DNA from: Thermoproteota archaeon
GTDB taxonomy: Archaea; Korarchaeota; JAOZGF01
Assembly: GCA_027491845.1 (NCBI GenBank)
Contig: JAOZGF010000282.1
Coordinates: 1 to 6,097 of the forward strand
Direction: 5' to 3'
Length of the DNA stretch: 6,097 bases
The position numbers and the translations under genes were made by a program. Positions 4,761-6,097 of this stretch are shown here, piece by piece. How positions within the stretch are numbered: position 1 is the first letter of the stretch; each line of letters starts with the position of its first letter. The notes beneath the pieces are model-generated. The model was given only the letters and a program-made list of their open reading frames with translations. It ran no database searches and was not told the DNA's origin.

Positions 4761-5693
4761 TTGAAAGACGTGTGGGAGATAATTGAAGAAATAGGTTTAC
4801 CTGGAAGGGACCTCTATGAACTTCCTTCTTCGGAGAAAAGGTTTCCTGATGGATGCCACTGGAGAGTTGAGATTTCTGGTGTGGAAAGGCCTTCAACGCT
4901 TGAAGCAGTGATAAATGAATCTAAAAAGAGGGAGGTTCCGGTTCACAGGTTAATAAGTGTTGTGATGGGTTCAACCCTACTTACTAAAAATGAACTAAAA
5001 AAGTTTGCTGAACTAGCTGCTAATGCAGAAATGGAAGTTATTTTAACCCCTGGTCCAAGGCCGTTATGGGACATAGGCAGGCAAATTTCAACATCTGAAG
5101 GAGCAGTTTCAGGGTTAAGGTATAGAGGAGCTGATCAACTGGCATATGCAGTGGCTGATATCATAAGGTCTGTAGAGCTAGGTTTCAGAGGATTCCTAAT
5201 AGTAGATGAAGGTTTGCTCTGGCTTGTAAATCAATTAAGGAAGAGAGGGCATCTCCCTAGGAACGTCAAATTCAAGGTTTCAATCTATGCAGGACATGCA
5301 AATCCGGCTGGTGCAAGGCTCCTCCAGGAACTTGGAGCGGATACGTTTAACCCTGTGGGCGACCTAACCCTACCTTCTCTTGCAGCTATCAGGAAAGCTG
5401 TCGATATCCCAGTTGACATTCACGTTTACCTTTTTGACTCTTTTGGAGGTTTTAACAGGTTCTATGAGTGCCCTGAGTTTGCAAGGGTTGTTGCTCCCTG
5501 TTACTTTAAAATTGAGCCAGGCACGTCTGTAGGAGCCCTTTATAAGCCTTGGACCGATCCAAAGTTACTTGAATTTATGGCGAGAGAAAAGGTTAAATAT
5601 GCTGAAATAATAAGAGAGCTAATGGAAAGACATTACCCTGAAGCAAAATTATCTGAGCAAGGTGCAGCAGATCTAGCTGTTCCTGAACCTTAG
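4761..5693 (+). CDS. TIM-barrel-like protein, peptidase U32 superfamily-like, function unknown
   Basis: The protein has 310 residues and no signal peptide or membrane segment. Alternating hydrophobic strands and helices suggest a (beta/alpha) barrel: VHRLISVVMG (61-70), MEVILTPGPR (91-100), GFRGFLIVDEG (141-151), FKVSIYAGHANPAGARLL (171-188), LGADTFNPVGDL (191-202) and VDIPVDIHVYLFDSFGG (214-230). The order 'ageing' strand, then GADTFNP, then AAIRKAVDIPVDIHVY is like U32-type and related TIM-barrel proteins, and I recall similar roughly 310-residue proteins labelled U32 peptidase in bacteria and archaea. I cannot identify catalytic residues, and many U32 relatives are not proteases (several act in tRNA or cofactor hydroxylation/modification). 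Conserved-looking H179, D200, H221, D226 and the CPEF and APCYFKIEPG segments (237-254) are candidates for an active site. The TTG start is backed by a GGTG site. It is convergent with fae; a shared pathway is not shown. Confidence 0.72.
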   Translation: MKDVWEIIEEIGLPGRDLYELPSSEKRFPDGCHWRVEISGVERPSTLEAVINESKKREVPVHRLISVVMGSTLLTKNELKKFAELAANAEMEVILTPGPRPLWDIGRQISTSEGAVSGLRYRGADQLAYAVADIIRSVELGFRGFLIVDEGLLWLVNQLRKRGHLPRNVKFKVSIYAGHANPAGARLLQELGADTFNPVGDLTLPSLAAIRKAVDIPVDIHVYLFDSFGGFNRFYECPEFARVVAPCYFKIEPGTSVGALYKPWTDPKLLEFMAREKVKYAEIIRELMERHYPEAKLSEQGAADLAVPEP

Positions 5694-5719
5694 CTTTAAC
5701 AAGTAGGGGTAAGGTTAAG

Positions 5720-5756
5720 GGTTTACAAAAAACTCGCAAACCAATTGATGTGAGTT
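5720..5756. terminator. Overlapping hairpins in the convergent gap
   Basis: Two mutually exclusive stems share bases here. In plus-strand RNA, AACTCGCA (5731-5738) pairs with TGTGAGTT (5749-5756) with one G-U wobble. In minus-strand RNA the complements of 5720-5726 and 5736-5742 pair over 7 bp with one G-U wobble. They lie 37 nt after the U32-like stop and 32 nt after the fae stop. Neither is followed by a strong U-tract, so terminator function is tentative. Confidence 0.35.
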
Positions 5757-5774
5757 AGCCGTAGCTTAATCAAG

Positions 5775-6097
5775 TTAAGGCTCATACTTAAAAGGATGCT
5801 TTGCAACGTCCTTACCTTCCATGATCTCATTTAAAGTGGGTCTGCCTTCTAAAGCCCTCCTAAGAGCATGCTTCATAGCCTTATAATTGTTCACATAGAT
5901 TCTCCTCCTGTCTATAGCTGTTGGATGGATAAAAACATTTGTGATAATCACTAAGTTATCTATTTCCTGTCTAGGTATCAATCCGTCTTCAACGGTGTCA
6001 GCCACAGCCTTAGCCACAGCTGTTTGGGCAGGTCCGTAAATCAAGCTTGCCTCTCTTAAGTTCTTTATTTTAACAGTCGGAACAATCAGGGTAAGTG
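5775..6097 (-). CDS. fae: Formaldehyde-activating enzyme Fae (N-terminus beyond window)
   Basis: The visible 106 residues on the minus strand, entered in frame at the window end (TLIVPTVKIKNLREASLIYG onward), match the C-terminal two thirds of Fae. Fae condenses formaldehyde with tetrahydromethanopterin (or tetrahydrosarcinapterin) to methylene-H4MPT in the cytoplasm. Diagnostic segments are YGPAQTAVAKAVAD, the VFIHPTA strand, NNYKAMKHALRRAL and the C-terminal HPF. The stop comes right after HPFKYEP, so this is a stand-alone Fae and not the Fae-Hps fusion of many methanogens. About 65 N-terminal residues, including the catalytic histidine (His17 in the Methylorubrum enzyme), lie off the window. 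In archaea lacking the oxidative pentose phosphate route, Fae may consume formaldehyde released when hexulose-phosphate synthase runs backwards to make pentoses; whether hps/phi lie upstream is not visible. An apparent TTG start at 6042-6044 is internal, because homology continues upstream of it. Confidence 0.95.
   Translation of the reverse strand, partial: LTLIVPTVKIKNLREASLIYGPAQTAVAKAVADTVEDGLIPRQEIDNLVIITNVFIHPTAIDRRRIYVNNYKAMKHALRRALEGRPTLNEIMEGKDVAKHPFKYEP

Noticed and set aside
4967..4980. GGGTTCAACCC, resembling a tRNA T-arm
   Set aside because: It lies within the U32-like coding sequence and no acceptor, D or anticodon arms can be built around it.
6042..6044. TTG as the start of a short 89-residue Fae
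   Set aside because: Fae homology continues upstream in the same frame to the window edge, so this TTG is an internal leucine codon.

Overview
The window reads as archaeal chromosome with an AT-rich base composition. The evidence is as follows. Several genes are preceded by TTTAAA/TTATAA-type TATA boxes, in some cases at the distance expected for leaderless transcripts. The ribosome-binding motifs that are visible are GGTG-type. Gene ends carry T-tracts rather than classic bacterial terminators. The right edge carries a formaldehyde-activating enzyme (Fae), which in archaea acts with tetrahydromethanopterin-type cofactors. I cannot fix the lineage from this sequence alone.

Layout, left to right: (1) the 3' part of a ClC-family chloride channel/transporter with a CBS-domain pair (+, cut by the window start); (2) a PLP-dependent cysteine synthase (+) with its own TATA box and a perfect 14-bp palindrome next to the start codon; (3) a membrane-anchored coiled-coil protein (+) with five 11-residue repeats, two of them encoded by an exact 33-bp tandem duplication; (4) a metallo-beta-lactamase-fold hydrolase (+) with all metal ligands; (5) a small coiled-coil protein (-), convergent with the hydrolase; (6) about 730 bp (4031-4760) with no convincing intact gene, containing competing broken reading frames on both strands, a possible leaderless 30-residue ORF and the promoter of the next gene; (7) a TIM-barrel-like protein resembling the peptidase U32 superfamily (+), function unknown; (8) the C-terminal two thirds of a stand-alone Fae (-, cut by the window end).

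The genes look like separate transcription units. Intergenic gaps are about 80-150 bp, there are no overlaps, and most genes have their own promoter or terminator signals. Chloride transport, cysteine synthesis and formaldehyde handling do not form an obvious joint pathway, and I see no CRISPR array, defence system, toxin-antitoxin pair, intact mobile element, tRNA or rRNA. The most interesting signals are regulatory or evolutionary: a 16-nt sequence repeated just after two consecutive stop codons, the palindrome at the cysteine synthase start, a hairpin spanning a stop codon, a 77-nt tract without G, the actively duplicating coiled-coil repeat, and the decayed region at 4031-4670.
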